From contig NZ_CP031467.1 of the NCBI RefSeq assembly GCF_003368325.1, positions 2,170,001 to 2,234,000 on the forward strand: a stretch of DNA of 64,000 nt, written 5' to 3'. Below the pieces are notes generated by a model. The model was not told where the DNA came from and made no database searches. It saw only the letters and a program-made list of their open reading frames with translations. This document shows positions 55,901-64,000 of the stretch, one piece after another. Each line of letters starts with the position of its first letter. Position 1 is the stretch's first letter. Both the position numbers and the translations under genes were made by a program. Origin of the DNA: Paraburkholderia caffeinilytica (GTDB taxonomy: Bacteria > Pseudomonadota > Gammaproteobacteria > Burkholderiales > Burkholderiaceae).

Positions 55901-56799
55901 GCGACGCTCCCGCCCGACCAGACTCGCTCGGCAAGATATTTCGGCAACGTTGCCAGCCCTTCTGCACGCAGCAGATTGACGAAGTTTTCATCTGCAAAAA
56001 TTTGCCGAAGCGCGCCCACGACGAACATGAGCCGCTGCTGCGCAAATTCGGCCTTACGCACCATCGACTTCTGGCGTTCGACTTCATGCTGATAGGTCCG
56101 CACCAGGCTCGATGTCGTCACATCAGCGAGCTTGCCCGACATGTTGCGGGCAGCGGAGCGCCCAAGCGTTTTACGTCGCTCGATAATCCGGCGGGCATCT
56201 ATCAATTGCTTGCCACGTAACTTGCCGGATTCGTAAGCTTCCTGCAGAGCAGCCTGCATTGCCGTGTCGTCGTCACCGGCGCTGACAATAGACAGTGCGG
56301 CGTTGAGTGGAATCCGTCCCTTCTCCACTGCTATGACCAGGCGCTCTTCACCATGATGCAGTAGCATCAGGATACCTTGGACATATGACTGCGTGAGCCC
56401 CGTCTTTTCCGCGATCACCTTCGAGGCGTATCCCTGCTCCTGCAATTGCCGGATGCCGGCGAGGAGTTCGAGCGGCCTGCACTGACGACGCGCAATGTTC
56501 TCCGCGAGACTCATGATGAATGCGTCTTCGTCGCTGACATTCACAACCATCGCCGGAATGGTCGTCTCGCCAAGTGAACGGAAAGCTTTCAGGCGACCCT
56601 CGCCGCACACAAGCAGATACTTCTCGACGCCATCTGCCGTAGCACGCGGAGTGACCTTGATCGGCTTTTTCAGGCCGATCGTCCTGATGTTGCCGACGAT
56701 TTCGTTGAACACACGGTTGTTACGCTCACGCGGATTGATGACCTCGATCTGATCGACCGGAATCATTCGCACCTCGCCCGCCTGTTGCTGCTGGTTCAT
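55897..56799 (-). CDS. ParB/Spo0J-family protein
   Basis: The 300-residue protein begins MNQQQQAGEVRMIPVDQIEV. It has the ParB domain order: NPRERNNRVFNEIVGNIRTI, the CTPase-box variant LVCGEGRLKAFRSLG (GEGR instead of the usual GERR) and ENIARRQCRPLELLAGIRQL. The helix-turn-helix is ASKVIAEKTGLTQSYVQGIL. It is paired with the RepB-like protein (4-bp overlap) and the serine recombinase (4-bp overlap). A relic of a homologous gene lies at 43.4 kb. Confidence 0.9.
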   Translation of the reverse strand: MNQQQQAGEVRMIPVDQIEVINPRERNNRVFNEIVGNIRTIGLKKPIKVTPRATADGVEKYLLVCGEGRLKAFRSLGETTIPAMVVNVSDEDAFIMSLAENIARRQCRPLELLAGIRQLQEQGYASKVIAEKTGLTQSYVQGILMLLHHGEERLVIAVEKGRIPLNAALSIVSAGDDDTAMQAALQEAYESGKLRGKQLIDARRIIERRKTLGRSAARNMSGKLADVTTSSLVRTYQHEVERQKSMVRKAEFAQQRLMFVVGALRQIFADENFVNLLRAEGLATLPKYLAERVWSGGSVA

Positions 56800-58361
56800 G
56801 CCACCCTCCGGAGGCGGGCCCGCTCAGCCATGCCATAGAGATAGTCGAGCGTGTCAAAACGGTAGCTCTCGAATTCAATCCTGTTCTGATCAGCGAGGCT
56901 GATACGCGGCTGGCCGAAATCCAGGCGCGGCAGGAGGTAATAATCGAGCGCCGCGGAATTCGCGTGGTCGAGCCTAACCGCTACGGTAATGTCCGGCAGC
57001 AGGCTCGTGTCAAACCGGACCTTCCAGCGATGCCGCTCATTTTCGTGTGTCTGGCAACGCGCGAGAACGAGGCAGGTAGTGAACTCATGGTTGACGGTGA
57101 GCATATCTGTGGCTGGATCGCGCAGCACCGTGCCACCTAGATCGGCGATCTTCTTCTCCGTCTGCGCGACGATTTCCGGGTGAAGCTGACGGAGGAACCG
57201 GTTGGTTTCGAGATAGCGGTAGTCGCGACCAGGCGTGAAACCCACGGTCTGGTATGCGCGAATCAGGCTGCCGAATCTGTACATGTAAACGGAGCTTGAT
57301 GGCATGCCGTCGGTCTCGTCGATCACCAGGCCAGACAGGAAGCCACGGTTGCGGTACAGGTTGCGCAGACGCTCGATGAGCTCCTCATTTGAATAGCGCC
57401 GGGCGCGCGCCCGCATGATGCCCTGTGCCGTGTAAAACGTCTCACCTGGTACGATAGACTGGAATGCACCTTCCCTCCGAATCCACATTTCCGGTGTATT
57501 CACGACGCGCATTTTCTTGAGTTTGAACGACACGCGGTTGTAGACGTTGTTGCCGATGTATTTCTCGTTGGTCAGTACCTCCCGTATAGTCGCTCGTGTC
57601 CATTCCCGGTCGAGATTTGTGCGAACACGCATGCCATTCAATCGGGCCGCAATCTCGTATTCATTTAACGACCCGTCGATAAACCAGTTGTAGATGAGAT
57701 TGATAATCCGGATTTCGCTCTCGGGCCCTGGCATGAGGATCACCCGATCGGTCTGCAGGCTCTTGTGCTCGCCTCGCTGAAGTTCTCCTTTCATGATCCC
57801 GTGCTGATCGATGAGGACGCGGCGTAAACCGTAGCCAGCCGGTCCGCCCTGCCGGAAGCCGAGCTCGATCAGCCGGCACTGGCCGGCAAACACCTTGGCC
57901 GACAATTCCCGGCTGTATTCACCGGCCATTGCCCGCTTCACTCCTTTCACGATGGTGGATACAGGCGAGCCGTCGTTTTCGAACTGCTCGGCGCAGTAGG
58001 CAACCTGGATGCCGACACGCCGGCAGACATACTCGTAGTACGCACTTTCGTCCGCGTCCTGGAATCTCCCCCAGCGACTCACGTCATAGACGAGGATCAC
58101 CTGAAAATCCGCGCGACCGCTTTCAACGTCCTTGATCAGTTGCTGCAGCGCCTGCCGCCCGTCGATACGCAGACCGCTTTTACCCTCGTCAGCGTAGGTG
58201 CGAACGATCTCGAGGCCGCGCCGCACGGCGTACTCCCGGATCCTGTCGCGCTGGTTCTCGGTCGAGTACTGCTGGTGCTCAGTCGACATCCGAACGTATT
58301 CGGCCGCCCGTACCGAGGGCACCTGCGCGACGACGGCATCGCCTATGTGATCGAGTGACAC
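56796..58361 (-). CDS. Large serine recombinase
   Basis: The 521-residue protein begins MSLDHIGDAVVAQVPSVRAA. The resolvase/invertase catalytic domain shows EYVRMSTEHQQYSTENQRD (nucleophilic Ser near residue 26), YADEGKSGLRIDGRQALQQL and VILVYDVSRWGRFQD. A Recombinase domain follows (YNWFIDGSLNEYEIAARLNG, then VLTNEKYIGNNVYNRVSFKL) and an unusual C-terminal region without the usual zinc ribbon. It would integrate, excise or invert DNA at att sites. The two ParB-like genes are coupled to it by 4-bp overlaps. Confidence 0.93.
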   Translation of the reverse strand: MSLDHIGDAVVAQVPSVRAAEYVRMSTEHQQYSTENQRDRIREYAVRRGLEIVRTYADEGKSGLRIDGRQALQQLIKDVESGRADFQVILVYDVSRWGRFQDADESAYYEYVCRRVGIQVAYCAEQFENDGSPVSTIVKGVKRAMAGEYSRELSAKVFAGQCRLIELGFRQGGPAGYGLRRVLIDQHGIMKGELQRGEHKSLQTDRVILMPGPESEIRIINLIYNWFIDGSLNEYEIAARLNGMRVRTNLDREWTRATIREVLTNEKYIGNNVYNRVSFKLKKMRVVNTPEMWIRREGAFQSIVPGETFYTAQGIMRARARRYSNEELIERLRNLYRNRGFLSGLVIDETDGMPSSSVYMYRFGSLIRAYQTVGFTPGRDYRYLETNRFLRQLHPEIVAQTEKKIADLGGTVLRDPATDMLTVNHEFTTCLVLARCQTHENERHRWKVRFDTSLLPDITVAVRLDHANSAALDYYLLPRLDFGQPRISLADQNRIEFESYRFDTLDYLYGMAERARLRRVA

Positions 58362-58528
58362 GGTCCTGCTCCCGCTGCTTCGAATCCTCGCTCCCCTGAG
58401 CTTGCGTGCCCGGCATCGCGCCGGACACGTAGATCGTCACTTTCGAAACGCCACCGCGTCGCAACTGCGGTGGTGTCTGATTCAGAGCGGGTACAAGGCA
58501 AAGGTAGCAGGCCTCGCGCGGAAGTCGA

Positions 58529-58993
58529 TCACGTCATCTCTTTGCAATCACGTATGGGTGGCCCGTTTGGTGCCGACAGCACGGCGATATGGACGGTGCA
58601 CGCGTTCATCTTTGCAATGCCCGTTTCGACCGCACGGCGCAGTATGTAGAAGCCCGACGCGAGCGGGTGTAAAGGCGGTGACGCGTCCATGTTTGCAACT
58701 GGACTGGAACTTCGCCGCGCGTTCCGCTCCCGTTGCATCGCGCAATTGCGCTCCCGATAGGTCGGGTGCGTCGCGCGGTATTGACGCCAGTAGTCCGGGT
58801 GACGAGCGCGCCATTTGGCCTGCGCCCGCGCCTGGTTGTCGCGATAGTCGGCATCGCTGCGCAAACGCTGGCGTTGCCAACGTCGCCGGCGTTCCCGCTG
58901 ACACGCCGCGGCCGAGCAGTATCGTTGGTTGGGCACCTGCAAGAGGGGATGGAAAAGATTGCCGCAGGCGAGGCAAGGCCGGGTCGATTTCAT
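58529..58993 (-). CDS. Zinc-ribbon protein associated with the recombinase cassette
   Basis: The ATG at 58993 (GGAG 8 bp upstream) gives 154 residues. It begins MKSTRPCLACGNLFHPLLQV with the metal-type pattern CLACGNLF...CSAAACQRERRRRW (about 7-40). A basic helical part follows with the repeated-looking RARHPDYWRQYRATHPTYRE, then a Ser-rich tail. Similar proteins occur beside serine recombinase/ParB cassettes. The gene lies 168 bp upstream of the recombinase on the same strand. Function unknown; nucleic-acid binding is likely. Confidence 0.7.
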   Translation of the reverse strand: MKSTRPCLACGNLFHPLLQVPNQRYCSAAACQRERRRRWQRQRLRSDADYRDNQARAQAKWRARHPDYWRQYRATHPTYRERNCAMQRERNARRSSSPVANMDASPPLHPLASGFYILRRAVETGIAKMNACTVHIAVLSAPNGPPIRDCKEMT

Positions 58994-59158
58994 GAGCACA
59001 CTCCATACGTGCCACCAGTATGGAGTTGACTCGCCCGCAGCTCGACTGCAGGTGGCGCATCGCGCACCATTCGCCGGCCGGTATTAGTTAGCCAGCAACT
59101 ACAACGGCGCTGCCAGCCAAGGTCAACTATTTTGCGATTTCCGTAGGTCAGAGACAGG

Positions 59159-59205
59159 TTTTCTGAGAGGGTTTGGAGGTGGTCTTCTCAGAAAAGTTGT
59201 ACAAC
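59159..59205. repeat. Inverted repeat and palindrome near the island/backbone junction
   Basis: TTTTCTGAGA (59159-59168) and TCTCAGAAAA (59186-59195) are perfect inverted repeats 17 bp apart. The 10-bp palindrome GTTGTACAAC follows directly. They lie 45-90 bp from where prs homology stops, so they may form an attachment site or a structured end for the serine recombinase. Confidence 0.6.
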
Positions 59206-59217
59206 CCTTTGATTTTT

Positions 59218-59454
59218 CTAAACACGCGAAGACAGGTAATTTGAGAGCCTATAACCGCGGCGCAGCGCATCGGTGACCATCAGCAGCGCCATGACGGTGT
59301 TCGAATCCGGCACGTGCGCGTGCACCTGCAACACGTCTGCCGGCACGCCCAGCTCGACCGTTACGTGAACTTCGCCACCCGGAAACTGCAGCGTCTTGAG
59401 TGCAAGTGGCCGGCGACGGTTCTCGGCACGGGATACAGCGAAAATCTGGATCAC
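59218..59454 (-). pseudogene. prs: Truncated phosphoribosylpyrophosphate synthetase gene
   Basis: From the GTG at 59454 (GAGGAG upstream) the frame reads like the N terminus of a ribose-phosphate pyrophosphokinase: LKTLQFPGGEVHVTVELGVP, ADVLQVHAHVPDSNTVMALL, MVTDALRRGY. Homology ends at about 59250, replaced by RLSNYLSSRV and a stop. The family is about 300 residues, so only the first quarter remains. Such prs-like genes are often divergent from nrtR in NAD-salvage clusters, as here. The break marks the right edge of the accessory region. Confidence 0.82.
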
Positions 59455-59472
59455 GGTTAGGCTCCTCACTTC

Positions 59473-59532
59473 GTCGAGTTTTTCGACTAATGGGATGCAG
59501 TATAGCCGTACTTAGTTGAGAAATTCAACTAA
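59473..59532. promoter_or_regulatory. Probable NrtR operators between prs' and nrtR
   Basis: A perfect palindrome TTAGTTGA-GAAAT-TCAACTAA lies at 59512-59532, and a shorter one GTCGA-GTTTT-TCGAC at 59473-59487, in the divergent promoter region. NrtR-type regulators bind 21-bp palindromes in such spacers, so autoregulation and control of the former prs operon are likely. Confidence 0.75.
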
Positions 59533-59578
59533 CTATGCAAAAATAATATTTAACGTTTTACCGACAGGAGGTCCCCGC

Positions 59579-60286
59579 ATGTCCGACGCCTACCCGAAGC
59601 CAGATGTCAGTGTGGACGTCGTGCTGTTGACGCTTGTCGAAGGCAAGCTGCATGTCGCGCTTCATGTCCGTACGAAAAGACCGGATAAGGGCACACTCGC
59701 GCTTCCGGGCGGACAGGTGCACGTCGACGACGATGATGAGGTTGATCTGGAGGCGACGGCATACCGCGTGTTGCGTGAGAAGGTGGGGCTTGTACCGCGC
59801 TATCTGGAGCAGTTGCGCACCTTTTCCGGCCGCGAGCGGGATCCGACGCGCGGTTTCACGGTCTCTATCTCACACGTCGCGCTTATACCCTACGAAGAAC
59901 TGAAAGCCGTCGGCGATGGGGTCTTTCACTTTTATAGCGTTGACGATCTGCCGAGGCTCGCGTTCGACCACGCCGCGCAGGTTTCTGAGGCCGTCCAGCG
60001 GCTCAGGAACAAGGCCAGTTACTCCACGCTCCCCTGCTGGCTTCTACCCGAAGCCTTTACGCTGACGCAGCTTCAGGTGGTCTACGAACAGATTTTCGGC
60101 GAGACCGTGAAGCGCGGAACATTTCGCTCGCGACTTGGAATCAAGGTGCAAGATGTCCGTCCCGGTGAAGCTGTTGACGAAGCCGAGATCCTGGTTGCAA
60201 CCGACCAGTTTCAGGGCGGCAAACAGCGTCCCGCCCGGCTTTTCAAGGTCAACCGGTTAAGCCTGTTCAGGCGGGCGTTCTGGTAG
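59579..60286 (+). CDS. nrtR: NrtR-type NUDIX transcriptional regulator
   Basis: The ATG at 59579 is preceded by a perfect AGGAGG. The 235-residue protein has a NUDIX-like N-terminal domain (ALPGGQVHVDDDDEVDLEAT, AYRVLREKVGL) in which the NUDIX box is degenerate. The C-terminal winged helix is FTLTQLQVVYEQIFGETVKR and GTFRSRLG. This is the NrtR plan: a repressor of NAD biosynthesis genes that senses ADP-ribose-related ligands. Its divergent partner prs is truncated, so its local target is lost. Confidence 0.88.
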   Translation: MSDAYPKPDVSVDVVLLTLVEGKLHVALHVRTKRPDKGTLALPGGQVHVDDDDEVDLEATAYRVLREKVGLVPRYLEQLRTFSGRERDPTRGFTVSISHVALIPYEELKAVGDGVFHFYSVDDLPRLAFDHAAQVSEAVQRLRNKASYSTLPCWLLPEAFTLTQLQVVYEQIFGETVKRGTFRSRLGIKVQDVRPGEAVDEAEILVATDQFQGGKQRPARLFKVNRLSLFRRAFW

Positions 60287-60418
60287 GTGGTCACACGAAT
60301 TCATGCCGGGCTTCCTTCTTCGATTACCCCGTCGGCCATGCGCTCCGGTCATTCCTTTTCTGCGTAACCGAACGGTCGACTCGAAAGTGCAGCGGCCACT
60401 CGGCGACACTCACCGACT

Positions 60419-60586
60419 TCAGACATCACTAAACTGACGCGCCGTCAACGTCGTGCCAAAAAAGTTGGCTACGTTCGTCATGACGCTAAGTAGTTCAAAC
60501 GCGACTTCGGCCGTCCACTGCCCGTCGAACACGACGTTTTCGGCTTCGACGTTGTGAAGCCACGCCTTGGATAGACGGGCGACAAG
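60419..60586 (-). pseudogene. Possible coding relic downstream of nrtR
   Basis: One minus-strand frame reads ARLSKAWLHNVEAENVVFDG, QWTAEVAFELLSVMTNVANF, FGTTLTARQFSDV, stop, with protein-like composition. It has no start codon or ribosome site and is closed by a stop upstream after 55 codons. It may be the C-terminal remnant of a lost gene; the family is unknown. Confidence 0.35.
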
Positions 60587-60605
60587 TCAAACTGACTGCT
60601 GATCG

Positions 60606-60870
60606 CTGGATAAGTCATCCCACTTATCCACATCCCCCTCTGGACAACTTTTGTACAAGCCCCCTGACACGTTGTGGGCGAAACCTTGATAAACCTACGA
60701 CCTCGCCAGGTCAGTCAAAAGTTTTCCCTGGCTCCTCCTCCCTGTTCGCCCACGCTCCGCAGGGTTATCGATTCCGCAGTCCTTTGATCTGTAAGCGAAG
60801 ATTCAAGTTATCCACAGCGAAGTGCGAGGCTTGTTAACTATTACTACGTATACATATACAAAGACTATAA
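60606..60870. other. DnaA-box cluster beside AT-rich DNA, candidate origin element
   Basis: Perfect TTATCCACA boxes occur at 60624-60632 and 60808-60816, with a near-box (TTATCCAGC on the minus strand) at 60605-60613. An AT-rich run follows (TTGTTAACTATTACTACGTA through ATACATATAC, 60831-60860), with GATC sites nearby. No gene is present from 60287 to 60956. If the accessory island is removed this would lie near gyrB. Fewer boxes are visible than in a full oriC, so it could also be a DnaA-titration or regulatory site. Confidence 0.5.
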
Positions 60871-60956
60871 AAACCAGAGAGGCATCCACGAATCCCGCTG
60901 CACAGGCGAGCAGAACGCTCAAAGCAGTCAGTACAACCAGAATCAAGCCAAACCCC

Positions 60957-61823
60957 TCAAACCAACGGCAAACAAATCTCCGTCAGCAATTCAGCAGGCG
61001 CAGTCTCCTTCGGACTATTCAAATACTCCTCAAACACCGGCGCATCCGCAGCCTCACGCCCCGACTGGACAAGCCACGTCCCATACAACCACTCATAAGC
61101 CGCCCGCATATCGCTATACGGCCCTTTATGCCGCAACACTGCATACTCACCCCCCTTCACATGCGCCAAAGAAACCGGCGAACTCACCGTCACCGAAGCC
61201 TGCACCGGACGCGGCAACAACACCCCGGCCTTCGACCGCAACTCATCCTCCGCAACCACACCCGGATCGTCGTAGTAAATCCCGATCATGCGCATCTGTC
61301 CCGCCAGCAGATTATGTTTTCCCAACCAGCCGAACAACCCATCAAACGCTTTGCCGATCTGCATATACGGCCCAACATGATCCACCGACAAAACCTCCAT
61401 CGGCTCCACGTGACGAATCACCACTTCACGCATCGTCATTTGATCGTCTCCTGAAAGTGCCGGACGAAACCGGCTATGCGTCCCCTGCTTGCGATACTGC
61501 GCTGGCGGCATGCCGAAAACCGCGCGGAAGGTACGAGAGAAAGACTGCAAACTGCTATAGCCCGAGCGCCCGGCAATTTCAGCGATCGGCATCGAGCCAT
61601 TCGCCAGATAGCCCGCCGCGCGATGTAATCGCAAGCGGCGCACGGTCGTCGCCACTGTCTCGCCATACATCGCCTGAAAGATGCGATGCCAGTGATACGG
61701 CGACATGCAGGCGATTTGCGCGAGACGATCGATATCCAGCGGTTCGTCGAGATGATCGTAAATATGGTCCAGCACGCGACCCAGCCGCGTTTCGTAGCGC
61801 GCCCGATTGTCCGATTGGTTCAT
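60957..61823 (-). CDS. AraC-family regulator with GyrI-like effector domain
   Basis: The ATG at 61823 gives 288 residues beginning MNQSDNRARYETRLGRVLDH. Residues about 12-110 contain two AraC helix-turn-helix units (LDIDRLAQIACMSPYHWHRI and IAEIAGRSGYSSLQSFSRTF). A GyrI/SOUL-like ligand-binding domain follows (MREVVIRHVEPMEVLSVDHV through the C terminus). This is the Rob/SoxS-with-effector plan, sensing small molecules. It is divergent from the ethanolamine permease gene and may control it. Confidence 0.9.
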   Translation of the reverse strand: MNQSDNRARYETRLGRVLDHIYDHLDEPLDIDRLAQIACMSPYHWHRIFQAMYGETVATTVRRLRLHRAAGYLANGSMPIAEIAGRSGYSSLQSFSRTFRAVFGMPPAQYRKQGTHSRFRPALSGDDQMTMREVVIRHVEPMEVLSVDHVGPYMQIGKAFDGLFGWLGKHNLLAGQMRMIGIYYDDPGVVAEDELRSKAGVLLPRPVQASVTVSSPVSLAHVKGGEYAVLRHKGPYSDMRAAYEWLYGTWLVQSGREAADAPVFEEYLNSPKETAPAELLTEICLPLV

Positions 61824-62083
61824 GGCTGAGTGACTGACTAACCGAAAGAAGAATGCCGGATGGCATGCGAACCAAAGTACCACGTCGCCATTTACCAAAT
61901 CCTGCGATCTTCGCCAAAAAGCGCGCGAACGGAATTAAGCGCCCACTGACACAATCGCCCCCGAACTTTGCCGAATTTCGATAACACCTCGAATAATGGC
62001 TCACTACCATCGGCTGAAGCCTGTCCGCCCATGCACCGCAAAGCCTTGCGGCGTCGAGCAAGCGGCAACATCAGGAGCGCCCG

Positions 62084-63487
62084 ATGAAATCAGAATCCAA
62101 AAGTCAGCACGTCGGTAAAGTCACGCATCACGAGTTGAAGCAGACGCTCGGTACGTGGCAACTGTGGGGGATCGCGGTCGGTCTGGTCATTTCCGGCGAG
62201 TATTTTGGCTGGAGCTACGGCTGGGCGAGCGCCGGCACACTCGGCTTCGTCATCACGGCGGTTTTTATTGCCGCGATGTACACCACCTTCATTTTCAGTT
62301 TCACCGAACTCACCACGTCGATCCCGCATGCGGGCGGCCCGTTCGCCTACGCGCGTCACGCTTTCGGTCCGACCGGCGGTTATCTGGCGGGCGCGGCGAC
62401 ATTAGTCGAATTCGTGTTTGCGCCACCCGCCATTGCGCTCGCGATCGGCGCCTATCTGCACGTGCAGTTTCCGGGTCTCGAGCCGAAACACGCGGCGATG
62501 GGCGCGTATCTCGTCTTCATGGCGTTGAATATCGTCGGCGTGCAGATCGCCGCGGCCTTCGAGTTGTGCGTGACGCTGCTCGCAATCTTCGAATTGCTGG
62601 TGTTCATGGGTGTCGTGTCGCCGGGATTCCAGTGGTCGAATTTCACGAAGGGCGGCTGGTCCGGCGCGGACACCTTCAGCATGGGCTCGTTTCACGGCAT
62701 GTTCGCGGCGATTCCCTTCGCCATCTGGTTCTTCCTCGCGATTGAAGGCGTGGCGATGGCCGCCGAAGAAGCCAAGAATCCGAAGCGTTCGATTCCAATC
62801 GCCTACGTCGCCGGCATTCTTACCTTGGTCGTGCTCGCCATCGGCGTGATGGTGTTCGCAGGCGCCGCCGGCGACTGGACCAAGCTGTCGAACATCAACG
62901 ATCCGCTGCCGCAAGCCATGAAGTTCATCGTCGGCGAACATAGCGGCTGGATGCATATGCTGGTGTGGCTAGGCCTGTTCGGGCTCGTCGCGTCGTTTCA
63001 CGGCATCATCCTCGGCTACTCGCGGCAGATCTTCGCGCTGGCTCGCGCGGGTTATCTGCCGGAGTGGCTTTCCAAGGTGCATCCGCGCTTCAAGACGCCG
63101 CATCGCGCGATCATCGCGGGTGGCGTGGTCGGCATCGCCGCAATCTACAGCGACGAGCTGATCCAGTTCGGCGGCCAGACGCTCACAGCGAACATCGTGA
63201 CGATGTCCGTATTTGGCGCTATCGTGATGTATATCATCAGCATGTTGTCGCTGTTCAAGCTGCGCCGCTCGGACCCAAACATGGAGCGCCCGTTCCGCGC
63301 GCCGCTGTTTCCGTTCTTTCCGGCGTTCGCGCTGGTGGCCGCGGTGATTTGTCTGGCAACGATGGTTTACTTCAATTTCCTGGTGGCCATCGTGTTCGCG
63401 ATCTTCCTCGCGTTGGGCTACGTCTACTTCCTGTTGACGCGCCATCAACGCGAAACCGCGCCGACAGACGCCTTGCTCGAAGAGTGA
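62084..63487 (+). CDS. eat: Ethanolamine permease (APC superfamily)
   Basis: The 467-residue transporter has about 12 membrane segments (for example LWGIAVGLVISGEYFGWSYG, ITAVFIAAMYTTFIFSFTEL, GMFAAIPFAIWFFLAIEGVA and MVYFNFLVAIVFAIFLALGY). IPHAGGPFAYARHAFGPTGG is typical of the amino-acid/ethanolamine permease family. It starts at an ATG behind AGGAG. Position directly before eutB supports ethanolamine uptake for degradation. Confidence 0.92.
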   Translation: MKSESKSQHVGKVTHHELKQTLGTWQLWGIAVGLVISGEYFGWSYGWASAGTLGFVITAVFIAAMYTTFIFSFTELTTSIPHAGGPFAYARHAFGPTGGYLAGAATLVEFVFAPPAIALAIGAYLHVQFPGLEPKHAAMGAYLVFMALNIVGVQIAAAFELCVTLLAIFELLVFMGVVSPGFQWSNFTKGGWSGADTFSMGSFHGMFAAIPFAIWFFLAIEGVAMAAEEAKNPKRSIPIAYVAGILTLVVLAIGVMVFAGAAGDWTKLSNINDPLPQAMKFIVGEHSGWMHMLVWLGLFGLVASFHGIILGYSRQIFALARAGYLPEWLSKVHPRFKTPHRAIIAGGVVGIAAIYSDELIQFGGQTLTANIVTMSVFGAIVMYIISMLSLFKLRRSDPNMERPFRAPLFPFFPAFALVAAVICLATMVYFNFLVAIVFAIFLALGYVYFLLTRHQRETAPTDALLEE

Positions 63488-63530
63488 CGGATCGAGCCGC
63501 TGCGCACGCAGCGGCGATGGAGTCGTGAAG

Positions 63531-64000
63531 ATGAGCTACACCGAGACGATCGGCAGCCGTACTTATCGCTTTGCCGACCTGAAAACCTTGATGGCGAAGG
63601 CCAGTCCGCAGCGTTCCGGCGACCAGCTCGCGGGCGTCGCGGCGGCGAGCGAAGAAGAGCGCGTCGCGGCCAAGATGGCGCTCGCGCAGGTGCCGCTGCG
63701 CACGTTTCTCAACGAAGCGTTGATTCCCTACGAAAGCGATGAGGTCACGCGCCTCGTGATCGACGATCACTCGCCGCAGGCGTTCGCCGAGATCTCGCAT
63801 TTGACGGTCGGCGATTTCCGCAACTGGCTGCTAAGCAGCACGACCGATGCCGACGCGCTCACGCGAATCACCGCCGGCCTCACGCCGGAAATGGTCGCGG
63901 CGGTCTCGAAGCTGATGCGCAATCAGGATCTGATCGCGGCGGCGCGCAAACGTCCGGTGATCACACGCTTTCGTAATACGGTCGGCTTGCCGGGTCACAT
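63531..64000 (+). CDS. eutB: Ethanolamine ammonia-lyase large subunit (3' end outside window)
   Basis: The ATG at 63531 begins MSYTETIGSRTYRFADLKTL. The first 156 residues match the N terminus of EutB (RTFLNEALIPYESDEVTRLV, then ARKRPVITRFRNTVGLPGHM). EutB with EutC converts ethanolamine to acetaldehyde and ammonia using adenosylcobalamin. The gene continues past base 64000. It lies 43 bp after the permease gene, probably in one operon. Confidence 0.93.
   Translation, partial: MSYTETIGSRTYRFADLKTLMAKASPQRSGDQLAGVAAASEEERVAAKMALAQVPLRTFLNEALIPYESDEVTRLVIDDHSPQAFAEISHLTVGDFRNWLLSSTTDADALTRITAGLTPEMVAAVSKLMRNQDLIAAARKRPVITRFRNTVGLPGH

Noticed and set aside
54998..56799. Calling the ParB-like pair the chromosomal or plasmid partition system
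   Set aside because: No ParA gene and no parS-like repeats are nearby, and both genes are coupled to a serine recombinase.

Overview
The window is a piece of a GC-rich betaproteobacterial main chromosome, almost certainly Paraburkholderia or Burkholderia. It carries the dnaA-region housekeeping block (yidC-yidD-rnpA-rpmH on the minus strand, dnaA-dnaN-gyrB on the plus strand) and, on the far side of about 50 kb of accessory DNA, NrtR, an AraC/GyrI-type regulator, an ethanolamine permease and the start of eutB. The species call is an inference from gene order and codon use.

Layout. 1-9.0 kb: core replication, ribosome and membrane-insertion genes. 9.25-9.34 kb: the 3' half of a tRNA-Lys(CTT) gene and a strong terminator, read as an island junction. 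9.5-12.1 kb: an uncharacterised two-gene cassette and an EVE-domain/two-membrane-segment gene pair. 12.2-12.9 kb: a decayed IS1182-family transposase. 13.2-29.0 kb: a seven-gene minus-strand operon whose junctions overlap by about 4 nt or nearly touch. In transcription order it encodes an excisionase-type HTH protein, a 1780-residue DEAD/DEAH helicase with a DUF1998-type end, a SNF2 helicase, a large Eco57I/PglX-type adenine methyltransferase, an SMC-like ATPase, a 101-residue orphan and an HNH endonuclease. It looks like a DISARM/Druantia-related anti-phage system with a non-canonical set of parts. 29.6-31.1 kb: a divergent pair (unknown 409-residue HTH protein and AlpA-like protein). 31.5-37.9 kb: a complete Tn7-like transposition operon (TnsA, TnsB, TnsC/TniB and two TniQ proteins), followed by probable cargo to about 43 kb. 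43.4 kb: a relic of a ParB-like gene. 43.9-53.1 kb: a type VI secretion VgrG module with DUF4123 adaptor, membrane effector, DUF6708 protein, PAAR protein, a decayed duplicate of the DUF6708 gene and an anchored extracytoplasmic protein. 53.3-54.9 kb: an antitoxin relic, a small membrane protein and a 169-bp inverted-repeat element. 55.0-59.0 kb: a serine recombinase with two ParB-like partners and a zinc-ribbon protein, all on the minus strand. 59.2 kb: a phosphoribosylpyrophosphate synthetase gene cut off after about 67 codons, where the island meets the backbone.

The accessory segment is therefore a mosaic between gyrB and the nrtR region. Marks of its assembly are the half tRNA at one end, the truncated prs at the other, and internal relics (IS1182, ParB, DUF6708, Phd). 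At the right flank, 60.6-60.87 kb has two perfect DnaA boxes beside an AT-rich run. Without the island this would lie close to gyrB, so it is a candidate for part of the replication origin.

All functional calls come from reading motifs and gene order; no database search was possible.
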